Shown piece by piece: positions 51,601 to 63,063 of a DNA stretch of 64,000 nt. The translations under genes were made by a program, and so were the position numbers. The stretch's first letter is position 1. Each line of letters begins with the position of its first letter. The stretch is from CAZYTO01 sp964650405 (GTDB lineage Bacteria > Acidobacteriota > Thermoanaerobaculia > Gp7-AA8): contig CAZYTO010000002.1 of assembly GCA_964650405.1 (NCBI GenBank), forward strand, positions 5,546 to 69,545, given 5' to 3'. The notes under the pieces are model-generated. The model was not told the DNA's origin. It searched no databases and saw only the letters and a program-made list of their open reading frames with translations.

Positions 51601-52088
51601 TGCGTCGGCGGCGTGTTCTGTCCGATGGTGCTCAGGACGCTGGCCACCTCGGCGAGCAGGCGCGGACCGCCGTCCAGGTTGACGAAAACCTTCACGTTTA
51701 CGATGCGCAGGTCGCTGGCGCCGGGAACCTTCTGCACCGTCACGCGGCGCTCGTAGAGCCACTTGTTGTTGCCGATGAACGTGTTGCCGCTGAGGGTGAC
51801 GCTCGGATCGGTGACGCTCTTGTCCGTGGTGAGCACAGGCTGGTTCACCACGCCGTCATCGTAGGCGTCGAGCATGTTGATGTTCGTCGCGTCCTGCGTC
51901 TGGACGAGCGCCCGCAGCTCCTCCAGCATGGAAATGGCCTTCTGTGTGGCGAACTGCTTGTTGATGTTGTCCTGCGTGGCCCGGTAGGACGTGTTGACCA
52001 GCCGCATCGAGAACGCGATCGTCATGCCGATGATGGCCAGGGCTACGACCGCTTCTGCCAGGGACATTCCTCGTTGAAGTCTGCGCAT
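48648..52088 (-). CDS. Giant type IV prepilin-like protein (about 1146 residues)
   Basis: I chose ATG 52088 (MRRLQRGMSLAEAVVALAIIGMTIAF), which begins a class III signal/methylation motif with Glu at +5; the frame is open a little upstream. A long extracellular part follows, rich in Asn, Thr, Tyr and Gly, with no domain I can name. Typical pilins have 150-250 residues, so this is unusually large, and it may be an adhesin tip. It is in operon with PilX- and PilW-like genes. Confidence 0.8.
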   Translation of the reverse strand: MRRLQRGMSLAEAVVALAIIGMTIAFSMRLVNTSYRATQDNINKQFATQKAISMLEELRALVQTQDATNINMLDAYDDGVVNQPVLTTDKSVTDPSVTLSGNTFIGNNKWLYERRVTVQKVPGASDLRIVNVKVFVNLDGGPRLLAEVASVLSTIGQNTPPTQVYDIYLVAIENIPGWWLYMQNIVPYVESAMNDLESRQPGLQFRRHWIRKLSYGRDPYYTPYVNKAADSNQPIDSVYFYPGMMPSGSAVDNYYPPDFFTGRVNVDGSVTNGYDVKENQLPYSLADQYNNGMRYQDELNLFNARVAVGLESKTEPTLRLLLDDMYMHPNKYRNAMVINLHGELFPFPPVRNYSDAAKDPSKYANIRVVTHPDNLHYANTDNVSLRVYSYHNAPNPATVPDWLGKGVAGSTPITVTVKGVTLAPTPNSVVAVTGGVDFDGNGSPDPYTDQLASTTSGANKMWWSWTIAGGDTIFSLYNSPLKAPCVTDDNTKPCKQGGLNTTRQLYGLEYIPAPVEDLTGGAPPNPFQTDLSTAGDVEKNTARWIIQIPSAQLPANAMLTIETRIGSDITTGTVYPPPGNAPTNLSRTYAWRGTDTWLYGDATNDPNMPVTERFQFLGDPRHCPYADVKMPHLGSGRARANQLGMGYNRYFEDFDSAAGNNIASWPGWSYDAPAGSGNYYGVKNNAADSTNDNDGWDTGNGTLEIDIHRMFQVLRQAVVRSHSVYTTMTGFSYYYVGIGNEIGYDSANGFANSIPVSSKPFDGTTNTRYEQSITNATINTIPGGVKYIRDNSTAANYWWSLSWLGELAPDSQWATWSTTGNLPTGTGAGKYSRALRGNITSNLPFGTDLTDAVRRTNAQGSTTFFWSGSSKSTFHHRYQDGTDSNIDTDGKDIRSTYNFPLADTIPSARPFDVNINDTTMNPDHFLQPVYGNTMTLTALAHYYKHSTNIQSSSLLAAKDGNDAAFVVVNGLSPTGESGVSFIARWSFLSLVQSYMAGGLLKNAANKPDDSRVRELPRVSITSPNDSTNTDNISSLSVAWTTQWLRWDGLPYTPAYSNTFAEDTTVSYVLMYSRDNGKSWLSMFDGTPATPGVKPTDPNYLTTLSSYAWSVPAATFPKGNYVVRVEAYRDTIPLHYSFHQYRVFLKR

Positions 52089-52099
52089 GGCTGCTCCCC

Positions 52100-53290
52100 T
52101 CATGGAACCCACGGTGTGCGGCTGAAGTGATAGTTGCCCATCTGCAACTTCACCTGGTCGAGAATGCCGGAGTCGTAATCGATCTCGGAGACGTCGGAGC
52201 CGCCGGTCAACTGGACGTTTCCGTTGACCACCACCGCGCCGCTGATCTGCGTCGGCGGCGACATGACCAGATCGCCGCCCACCCAGACCACGCCGTCATA
52301 AAACGTGTTCGACTGGGGATTGAGGATGAGGTTCCCCATGACGATCAGGATGCCGCTGCCGCTGAGACGCTTGGTGGGGTTGAAGTTCGCGTTGCCCTTG
52401 ATGATCACCAGCGACATGGGCGGGAGGGGGTCGGGAAGCTGGCTTTCGTCGTCGACGACGAGGTCCGCCATGGCCGTCAGCTCCGGCGCCTCCGCCCCGA
52501 AGACCTTGTTCAAGGCGAAGGAGCCGGAGGTCGAGCTCAGGGCCGGATTGCCGGTGACCGTTCCCAGGAACTTCGGAGAAGTGCCCGTGCCGTAAGCGAC
52601 GCCGATGCCTGTGCTGCCGCCGATGACGCGGCCGGCCTTGGCGATGTTCATCTTGCCGCTGTCCGCGCCGCTGAGCGCGGCGTTGGCCGGAAGCAACAGG
52701 CTCATTCGCTGCACTTCATTGCGCAGCGTGGCCTGGGTGATGATCGTATTGCCCCCCAGTCCCGGCCCCTGTGTACTGTCGTTCTGGATGTAGATGATCC
52801 CGTGCGAGGTGAGCTGCCAGATCGTCCCGGGCTGCGGTTTGCCGCGGCGCTGGCTGACGTCGAGCACCTCCGCCTTCCGCACTTCATAGCGCGCGAAGAC
52901 CCGCGCCTGCCCCATCACTTCGTACGTGCGCACCAGTCCGATCTTCGGGTCCTCGGTTTCATTGATGGGAGGGACGTGGGGAGGGGTATGCGGGCAGACG
53001 CCGTTCGGATCGAGGTCCGGCGCAAACGTCGTCACGGGCTGCTGCTTCTGGTGGATATACCAGGACAGCGAATTGGTAAGGCCCGCCGAGGCCGCGTTCT
53101 CGGCCTGCCCCTGGTAGGCGAGCTGCCGCGCCACGAAGCGGCCCGACGTGGCCGTAATGGTCAGCGTCGTGAGGAGCAGCAGCAGCAACAGCGTCGCCGC
53201 AAACAGGACGAGAGCCAGGGCAATGCCGCGCTCTTTGCGGCCTGCTCTCCGCCGTCGCGTCCGACCTTTGGTTTTGTCCCCAGGGCACAT
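52100..53290 (-). CDS. PilX-like prepilin, N-terminal hydrophobic segment
   Basis: A protein of about 396 residues. I chose ATG 53290 (MCPGDKTKGRTRRRR); ATGs at 53323 and 53347 are in frame. A basic lead then KERGIALALVLFAATLLLLLLLTTLTITATSGRFVARQLAYQGQAENAAS, the PilX-type N-terminal helix, and a strand-rich body. First gene of the pilin operon; the giant prepilin starts 12 bp after its stop. Confidence 0.8.
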   Translation of the reverse strand: MCPGDKTKGRTRRRRAGRKERGIALALVLFAATLLLLLLLTTLTITATSGRFVARQLAYQGQAENAASAGLTNSLSWYIHQKQQPVTTFAPDLDPNGVCPHTPPHVPPINETEDPKIGLVRTYEVMGQARVFARYEVRKAEVLDVSQRRGKPQPGTIWQLTSHGIIYIQNDSTQGPGLGGNTIITQATLRNEVQRMSLLLPANAALSGADSGKMNIAKAGRVIGGSTGIGVAYGTGTSPKFLGTVTGNPALSSTSGSFALNKVFGAEAPELTAMADLVVDDESQLPDPLPPMSLVIIKGNANFNPTKRLSGSGILIVMGNLILNPQSNTFYDGVVWVGGDLVMSPPTQISGAVVVNGNVQLTGGSDVSEIDYDSGILDQVKLQMGNYHFSRTPWVP

Positions 53291-53422
53291 AGGACACACC
53301 TCCACCGTTCGGTCCGAAAACCGCATCGATACTTTTCTTTTGTGCAAACCGTCTTTGCTGAAAACGGGTTGCCGGGACCCCCAGTGAATGACCGCCGGCG
53401 TCGACGAAACCGTTCAAACAAA

Positions 53423-53446
53423 AAAAGGGGCGTTACGCCCCTTTGT
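53423..53446 (-). terminator. Second tandem terminator downstream of ppdK
   Basis: On the minus strand AAAGGGGCG-TAA-CGCCCCTTT is followed by a T-run (TTTTTTT). A near-exact copy of the stem at 53508-53532, 85 bp away. Confidence 0.75.
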
Positions 53447-53507
53447 ACGGTCTATGGACCGGCGGAATTGCGAACTGACTGTTTGCTGGCTCTCTAGTCG
53501 CTCCAAA

Positions 53508-53532
53508 AAGAAAAGGGGCGTTACGCCCCTTT
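53508..53532 (-). terminator. Tandem terminator downstream of ppdK
   Basis: Minus-strand AAAGGGGCG-TAA-CGCCCCTTTT followed by CTTTTT, a strong intrinsic terminator about 150 bp after the ppdK stop (53678). The 60 bp between the two stems is transcribed only by read-through. Confidence 0.75.
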
Positions 53533-53677
53533 GTTGGTCTCAAGACCCGGAAACTTTGACTAGTGTGTGTGTGATTCGCTACAAACTCGTATCTTATGGG
53601 TGCCCAACAGGCTAGGCGCACTCCGGAGCCGAGTCAAGTAATTAATCAATCAAAATATCGCAAGAATCGCGCAAAAC

Positions 53678-56404
<2,727 letters not shown>

Positions 56405-56415
56405 GGGATGTCAGA

Positions 56416-57675
56416 TTATCTCTGAATCTCGAGGTCGACGCTGCTGTAAAGCTCGCGCATGGTCTGCGTGCAGACCACCTGACGGGGCTTGTCACTGCCA
56501 GCCGTGACCAGGTCCACGTTGGCCAGCTTGATCCCGTGGCGTGTCAGCTCGTTGCGGATCGCTTCGAGCGAGCGCTGGGCGCGGGCGTGGTTGGCGGCCG
56601 GCGTGGCCTCGCGAAACTCGTGCGAGACGAGGCGCAAGTGGCCCGGCGCCTTGGCGAGGATGTTGGCCAGGATGCGCAGGGCGTGATCGCTGGCGGCGTC
56701 GTCGAGCGAGCCGTCGCTGCGCCAGGCCAGGCCGAACAACGGCCAGCGGCCGGTCCGCCTCAGAAACGAGGCCGCGAACACTTCCGTGTCATCCGGCGGA
56801 ACGGCCTCGCTGACCCGCTCGCCGAACCAGGCGTCGTCGTAGAAGAACGGGATCGGCTCTTCATGCCAGTCGAGGAAGCTGAGATGTTTGCCGTCGCGCG
56901 AGACCGTGGCCGCGGCATAGCCCGATTCGAGGCCGCGGATCCAGAGCAGGCGGATCATCCGGTCCTGGTCGGCTCCTCCCTCGAAGAAGTAAGGCTGCTT
57001 GTTCAGTTGCATCGCCCCGGCGACGTGGTTGCCGTACTGGGCGAACGTGGCCGTGTTCCCGTTGACCCGCCAGGTGCCGGCCAGATGCGGCGGCACCGGG
57101 TGCTCCAGCTCCTGCCCGCGGACGAGGAAGGAGCCGAGCTGCACCTGAGAATCGGGCACGAACCCGGAGAGCACGGTGACACGCAACCGGTCGGCCTCCA
57201 CCGGCGGCACGACGAAGAACTGAGCGTTGGCGGTATCCTTCAGCGACACCGTGGCGATGGTCGCGAATGCGCCGTCGCCCTTCGCCGCCTCCACGCGGGC
57301 GTCGCGCAGCCGGAACGGCTTCTTCGCCGTGCTCCGGAAGCCCACCGAGTTGATGCGTGTGAGCACCGGCAGGCCGACGATGATGGACTGCGGCAGGTCA
57401 TGGGCCGGTCCGATCCAGCCGCTGTCGGGATTTCCGTCGATGGCGTTCAGCGCCGACACGTCGAGCTTGTCCTCGGCCGTGCGGTCGATCAGGCATGCCC
57501 CGCTGGCGAGCGTGGCCAGGCTGGTCCGTTCGTCATGGTCGTCACCCGACGTCGGCATTTCTTCCGGGCGCTGGGCGTCGGAAGATCCCGGGGAAGAAGC
57601 GCCATGCTTTTCCTTTGGACAGGCAGTCAGCAGCAGGGCCGCGAGAAGGCAGACCGCAGACGTCCGGTACCTCAC
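56416..57675 (-). CDS. Lipoprotein with discoidin-like and OmpA-like domains
   Basis: A 419-residue lipoprotein: signal with lipobox LLTAC near residue 19. A middle part (ACLIDRTAEDKLDVSALNAIDGNPDSGWIG ... VGFRSTAKKPFRLRDARVE) resembles a discoidin/F5-8C galactose-binding sandwich. The C-terminal LRLVSHEFREATPAANHARAQRSLEAIRNELTRHGIKLANVDL resembles an OmpA/MotB peptidoglycan-binding helix. It could be a surface or periplasmic sensor. It overlaps glyS by 4 bp. Confidence 0.75.
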   Translation of the reverse strand: MRYRTSAVCLLAALLLTACPKEKHGASSPGSSDAQRPEEMPTSGDDHDERTSLATLASGACLIDRTAEDKLDVSALNAIDGNPDSGWIGPAHDLPQSIIVGLPVLTRINSVGFRSTAKKPFRLRDARVEAAKGDGAFATIATVSLKDTANAQFFVVPPVEADRLRVTVLSGFVPDSQVQLGSFLVRGQELEHPVPPHLAGTWRVNGNTATFAQYGNHVAGAMQLNKQPYFFEGGADQDRMIRLLWIRGLESGYAAATVSRDGKHLSFLDWHEEPIPFFYDDAWFGERVSEAVPPDDTEVFAASFLRRTGRWPLFGLAWRSDGSLDDAASDHALRILANILAKAPGHLRLVSHEFREATPAANHARAQRSLEAIRNELTRHGIKLANVDLVTAGSDKPRQVVCTQTMRELYSSVDLEIQR

Positions 57676-59749
57676 GCCTGATACTCGCTCCGGTTGACGA
57701 CGATCTTCGTCACATCGGCGATCCGCCCCACTGCGTTGCCGACCTTGCGCAGCAGCGACATCCGGTTCTTCCGCACCGTCTCGTCCTCCACCATCACCAT
57801 GACTTCGTCGAAGAACGCTTCCAGTTCCGGCGCCATGGCCGCGAACGACTGCAGGGCGTTGTTGTAGTCACGCTCGGCGATCATCTCGCCGATCTGCTCC
57901 GACACTGCATCCGCCAGGTCGTTCAGGCGCTTCTCCCGGTCCTCTTCCAGCCTGGCCGGGTTGACCGACGACGAGTCGTGGCCGGCGGTGATGTTGGCGA
58001 TGCGCTTTGCCGAGTCGAGGATGGAGAGGAAGTTCGCCTCGTCGCGCACGCGCTTGAGAGCCGTGATGCGGTCGACCAGGTCCGTGAGCGACCCGGCCCA
58101 GCCGGCCTCCATCGCCGCGGCGATCTCGTCGTAGGCGAAGCCGTACGCCGACGTCTCCAGGATCGTCTTCACGCGGTCGGCAAAGAAGGTAATGAGGAGT
58201 TGCCGGGTTGCCGCATCGCACGGCTGCCGGGTCGCTCCGATCTCGATCAGCCTGTCGATGCCGATCTTCACCTGGCGCTTGTCCCGGTTGAGGAGGATCT
58301 GCACCACGCCCTGCGCCGCGCGGCGGAGGGCGAAGGGGTCCTTCGAACCGGTGGGAACCGCTCCGATGCGGAAGAATCCGATCAACGTGTCGATGCGATC
58401 GGCCAGGGAGACGATGGCGCCGGTGATCCCGCGGGGCAGCGGATCCTCGGCATTGACGGGGAGATAGTGGTCGTAGACCGCCTGCCACACCTCCTCGGCA
58501 AGCCCTTCTCCCGGCGAGTAAATGCCGCCGACTTTTCCCTGAAGCTCCGGTAACTCCTTCACCATCTCGGTGACGAGGTCGCTCTTGCAGAGCTCTCCCG
58601 CGGTGACGGCGGGCGTGCGATCGATGCCCAGCTCGTCGCTCAGGGCGCCGGCGATGTGCGCCACGCGCACGGCCTTCTCCGCATAGTTGCCCAGCTCCGC
58701 GTGAAACTGCAGGTGCGAGAGCTGCTCCGTGCGGCCGGCCAGTTTCGTCTTCCGGTCGACGTCGTAGAAGAACTTCGCGTCGGCGAAGCGGGCGTTCGTG
58801 ACGAACGAGTTGCCGTAGGCCGCGTTGCCGTCCGGATCGCCCTCGTTGTCCAGCACCGCCAGGAAGGAGCTGGTCAGTTTCGCGGCCCCGTCGCGGATGG
58901 GGAGCTGCTTCTGGTGCACGCGCATGACCGTGACCAGGACTTCTTCCGGCAGCGCCAGATACTCGGGACGAAATTCGGCGCGCACGACGCCGGGATACTC
59001 GGTCAGGTACTGCCACTGCGCCCAGATCGAGGCGTCGACGGCCGCTTCGCCGCGAACCTCGTGCGCCAGCACACGGGCGCGCTCGGCCATGACATGCCGC
59101 CGGCGCACCGGATCGGCGACCACGCGCGACAGCTCGAGGTTCGTGACGTAGTCGTTGTAGGTCTTCCCTGCCTTGAAGGCATCGGGCGCCAGGGTGCGGT
59201 GCCCGACGGTCGTCTCGCCGGAGGCGACGCCGAAGATGGCCAGCGGCAGGTGCACGCCGTCGAAGATCGAGACGATGGAGTGGACCGGGCGGATGTAGGC
59301 GTGCTCGCCGATTCCCCAGCGCATCATCTTCGGCCAGCGGATGGCCTCGACGATCTGCGGGATGCGTTGTTGCAGCACGTCGGCAGTGGCACGCCCGGCG
59401 ACCTTGCGCTGGACGCGGACGTAGTCGCCGCCCTCCAGCAGATCGCCGGGCGAGGCGTTGTTCTTCTTCAGGAAGCCGTTCAGCGCCGCCGTCGGATTGC
59501 CGCCGGCGTCGTAGGCTGCCTTGCGGGGCGGCCCCTTCACTTCCTCCTCGCGATCCGCTTCCTTCTGGGGAAGGCCGTTGAGGAGGATGACGATCCGGCG
59601 CGAGGTGGTGCTCACCCGCACGGGCTCAGGCGCCTCCGCCTTCAGCTCCTCGGCCAGCTTCGCCAGTTGCCCGGCCAGCGCAGCCTGCGCGCTGTCGTGC
59701 ATCCAGGCCGGGATCTCTTCCGTCAGCAGCTCGAAGAAGTACTCGGCCA

Positions 59750-59750
<1 letters not shown>
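57672..59750 (-). CDS. glyS: Glycyl-tRNA synthetase beta subunit GlyS
   Basis: A 692-residue protein. The start was placed at ATG 59750 (MAEYFFELLTEEIPAWMHDSAQ), the typical N-terminus; longer open frames overlap glyQ. STTSRRIVILLNGLP, IRWPKMMRWGIGEHAYIRPVHSIVSIFDG and the YQA C-terminus are typical. It binds tRNA-Gly and pairs with GlyQ in an alpha2beta2 enzyme. The start overlaps the glyQ stop in TGATG. Confidence 0.97.
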
Positions 59751-60655
<905 letters not shown>

Positions 60656-60758
60656 GGGGCCGCGATTCTAGCCGAAGATCCGGAGCCGGGTATGCGGACA
60701 GGTCCGTCGGGCGAGCGGGATGCGGCGAGCGGCGAGTTGGGCTGCTATTCGCCTTGCT

Positions 60759-61352
60759 TCAGCTTCCTCTCGTGTCCGTCGCTGTGAGTGGCGCTTGCGT
60801 GTCTGTCTGAGTTGGGGGCACCGAAGGTTCCGTCTTCTGCTTCGTCGGAGTCGTGCCCGTCGTCGTGTCTGGCGGTGGCTCGGTGGAGGTGTGCTCGCTT
60901 TCGGTCTCCGGCGGCCTAGTGGTGGTCCGCGCCGGAATGGTGGTCGTCCGCGGACGCGACCAGCGGATGCCCTCGGACGGCGTCGTGTAGGGCTGCTGTT
61001 GCTGCGGAAGGACGGTCACCCGCCGCGAGTCCTCGGTTGCCGGCACGGTTCCGCCGGCGGTCGTCGTCGCGGTGCCGGCGGTCTGGCCCGCCGGCAAGGT
61101 GAAATTCGTGGTGGTGTCGGCCGCCGTGGTTCCGGCGGTCGTGGTGCCCACGGGCGGTGGCGGCCTCTCACCCGGCGCGTTGATGGTCGAGGAGGCGCCG
61201 CTGGTCTGGCCCTCCTGGACGACGTCGTATTGCGGCTGGCCCCGCTGCAGATCGCTCTTGTGATGGCAACCGAGCCCGAGCGCCACCATCAGGGAAACGG
61301 CGAGGCAAAGGGCGAGAGAAGCGGCGGTCGGGGCAGTTCGATCGGTGGTCAT
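60759..61352 (-). CDS. Thr/Pro-rich lipoprotein
   Basis: A 197-residue protein. The start ATG 61352; signal and lipobox MVALGLGC (Cys near residue 29). The mature part is Thr/Pro/Gln-rich low complexity (TTTAGTTAADTTTNF and similar), probably an extended, perhaps glycosylated, envelope linker. Similar composition to the secreted protein at 45912-46544. It is divergent from the thioesterase gene by 43 bp. Confidence 0.7.
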   Translation of the reverse strand: MTTDRTAPTAASLALCLAVSLMVALGLGCHHKSDLQRGQPQYDVVQEGQTSGASSTINAPGERPPPPVGTTTAGTTAADTTTNFTLPAGQTAGTATTTAGGTVPATEDSRRVTVLPQQQQPYTTPSEGIRWSRPRTTTIPARTTTRPPETESEHTSTEPPPDTTTGTTPTKQKTEPSVPPTQTDTQAPLTATDTRGS

Positions 61353-61395
61353 TCCTGGCCATTTCAAATCGCACGTTATGTGCCACGATTGACCG

Positions 61396-61809
61396 ATGAA
61401 CGACGAAGCCGCCGTCCGCGCAAGTTTCACAAAACAAGAGCTCATGCGCCTGCTCGGGGCCTCGCTCGGACCGGTATCTCCGGGCGCGGCCGAGATCGTC
61501 CTTCCCTGGCGGCCCGAGCTGGGCCAGCAGGACGGCGTCCTCCACGCTGGCGCCGTTGCCAGCATCGCCGACGTTGCCTGCGGCTTGGCGGCACTGACGA
61601 TGATGGAAGAAGGCGCCGGGGTCATGAGCGTCGAGTTCAAGCTCAACCTCATCGCCCCTGCCCGCGGCGAACGCTTCGTGGCGAGGGCTCGTGTCGTCCG
61701 TTCCGGCAGGACGTTGACGGTGACCACGGCAGACGTCTTCGCCGTTGACGGGAGCACGGAAACGGTCGTGGCTACGATGCTGGGGACGATGATTTCGCGC
61801 AGAGGGTGA
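61396..61809 (+). CDS. PaaI-type hotdog thioesterase
   Basis: A 137-residue hotdog-fold protein with the helix motif DGVLHAGAVASIADVACGLAALTMM and the catalytic Asp, then VEFKLNLIAPARGERFVARARVVRSGRTLTVTTADVF strands. It hydrolyses acyl-CoA thioesters, substrate unknown. It begins the last stretch of ordinary genes before the 21-bp repeat locus B. Confidence 0.92.
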   Translation: MNDEAAVRASFTKQELMRLLGASLGPVSPGAAEIVLPWRPELGQQDGVLHAGAVASIADVACGLAALTMMEEGAGVMSVEFKLNLIAPARGERFVARARVVRSGRTLTVTTADVFAVDGSTETVVATMLGTMISRRG

Positions 61810-62013
61810 GGAGTGGCAGCATTCAGCAACGGGAACCACCCGGAAAGTGTTGACGAAGCCGAGAACGACGTCGAGGCAGATCGAGCGGCGAGTCGCCGCC
61901 GGGTCCACCATTCGCCGATCCGTCGACTCGCGCTCCCCGGCTCGCGGGAGCGGTCCAGTCCGGCAGAGAACACAAGATATGAGGGCGGGGGGGCAAGCCA
62001 ACGCCCGCTCCGG
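61810..62013. other. Non-coding flank of repeat locus B
   Basis: No gene is recognised in any frame. It leads into the second 21-bp repeat array. I could not confirm a copy of the 100-bp flank found at locus A. Confidence 0.4.
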
Positions 62014-62200
62014 CCGGACATTCACGCCGTCGCGCCAGATATCAATGTCTGACGCCCAGACATGAATGGCTCCCGTCCAGACATGAATGGGTCCCATCCA
62101 GACAACGATGTCTGGCGCTCAGACATTAACGAGCGGCTGCCAGACATGAACGATCCGGCTGCAGACATCAATGTCTGCGCGCCAGACATGAATGTCAGGA
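62014..62200. repeat. 21-bp tandem repeat array, locus B (9 units)
   Basis: Nine diverged 21-bp units such as CCAGACATGAATGGCTCCCGT and GCAGACATCAATGTCTGCGCG. The core AGACAT-N2-ATGYCT is the same as in the array at 14476-14940. A plus frame reads it as PDMN-type heptapeptides and a minus frame as IHVW/DIDIW types. Confidence 0.85.
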
Positions 62201-62544
62201 TTTTCCCCAGGGCAGGAAGAAATATGATTACGGCAACGCTGTTACGGGAAGTTCACAACTCTCACAGTTATTCGGCGTCAAAAACACGCGAATAAGCGCT
62301 CCGCAACTCCCGCTCACGTTGTTGTCGATCTCACGCAGAAACAGTTAGTTACCAGCAGTCTTGCGTTCGTGGTTTGTGGCGGTATGGACGGCGAGGTGGA
62401 ATACCATCACAAGAAAGTTGAATCCAAAATGCGCGTTCCTACGCTTTTCTAATAGAGGGCAAACCGCCTTCGGCGAGAGCGGCGCACCGGCTTGCTTCAG
62501 AAGAACTGAACCTGGAACAACCCCCCGCCTGCCCCTGTTGAGCA
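62201..62544. other. Intergenic, lower-GC region before the SUF operon
   Basis: About 340 bp with no recognisable gene. It is clearly AT-richer than its surroundings and ends in the palindromic Rrf2-type operator. A stop-rich region that may hold a foreign remnant or the full SUF promoter. Confidence 0.4.
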
Positions 62545-62567
62545 AATCGTACCGATGTGGTACGGTT
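62545..62567. promoter_or_regulatory. CGTACC-N5-GGTACG palindrome, candidate Rrf2/SUF operator
   Basis: A near-perfect palindrome (core CGTACC-GATGT-GGTACG at 62548-62564, extended by AAA/TTT) sits 25 bp before the rrf2 start. Fe-S-sensing Rrf2 regulators usually bind such a dyad to repress the suf operon. Confidence 0.6.
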
Positions 62568-62589
62568 TCGCTCCTTTTTGGGTAGCCGA

Positions 62590-63063
62590 ATGCTGAAAAT
62601 CTCGAAGCTCACCGACTACGGCCTTCTTGCCTCCGTCTATCTCGCCCGCAAGCATGGGGAGGTGGTCTCGGCGCGCGAGATCGCCGGGTTTTACCAACTG
62701 CCGCTGCCGATGATCACCAAGGTGCTCAAGACGTTGCACCATGGAGGGGTCATCGAGTCGCAGCGCGGCGTCGGCGGCGGTTACTCGTTCACGAGTGAAG
62801 TCGAAACGGTCACGCTCGGGCACCTCATCGCCGTGCTGGAGGGGCCGTGGGACCTCGTCGAGTGCGAGACCCACGACGAGAGCGGCCACGCCCTCTGCGC
62901 CATCCGCAGGGCCTGCCCCTCACGGCGGTTCATGTACGGCATCAACCGGGCCATCAAGGGCGCCTTCGACCAGGTCACGCTCCACGACCTGATCCATGGG
63001 GCCATACCCTTCCCGCTCTTCGACAAGGCACGCCTCACCACCGGCGCGGAGGCACTGCAATGA
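62590..63063 (+). CDS. Rrf2-family Fe-S-sensing regulator (IscR/SufR type)
   Basis: A 157-residue protein. Winged-helix N-terminus [37 protein letters not shown]; recognition region [22 protein letters not shown]. The three cluster cysteines are present, Cys92, Cys103, Cys109, spaced x10 and x5 as in Fe-S Rrf2 proteins. It is followed in ATGA overlap by sufB, so it controls the SUF operon. Confidence 0.93.
   Translation: MLKISKLTDYGLLASVYLARKHGEVVSAREIAGFYQLPLPMITKVLKTLHHGGVIESQRGVGGGYSFTSEVETVTLGHLIAVLEGPWDLVECETHDESGHALCAIRRACPSRRFMYGINRAIKGAFDQVTLHDLIHGAIPFPLFDKARLTTGAEALQ

Noticed and set aside
53330..53420. c-di-GMP (GEMM) riboswitch upstream of the pilin operon
   Set aside because: A GCAAACCGT / ACGGGTTGC stem and a GCAAAG string look suggestive, but the full GEMM core could not be aligned on either strand.
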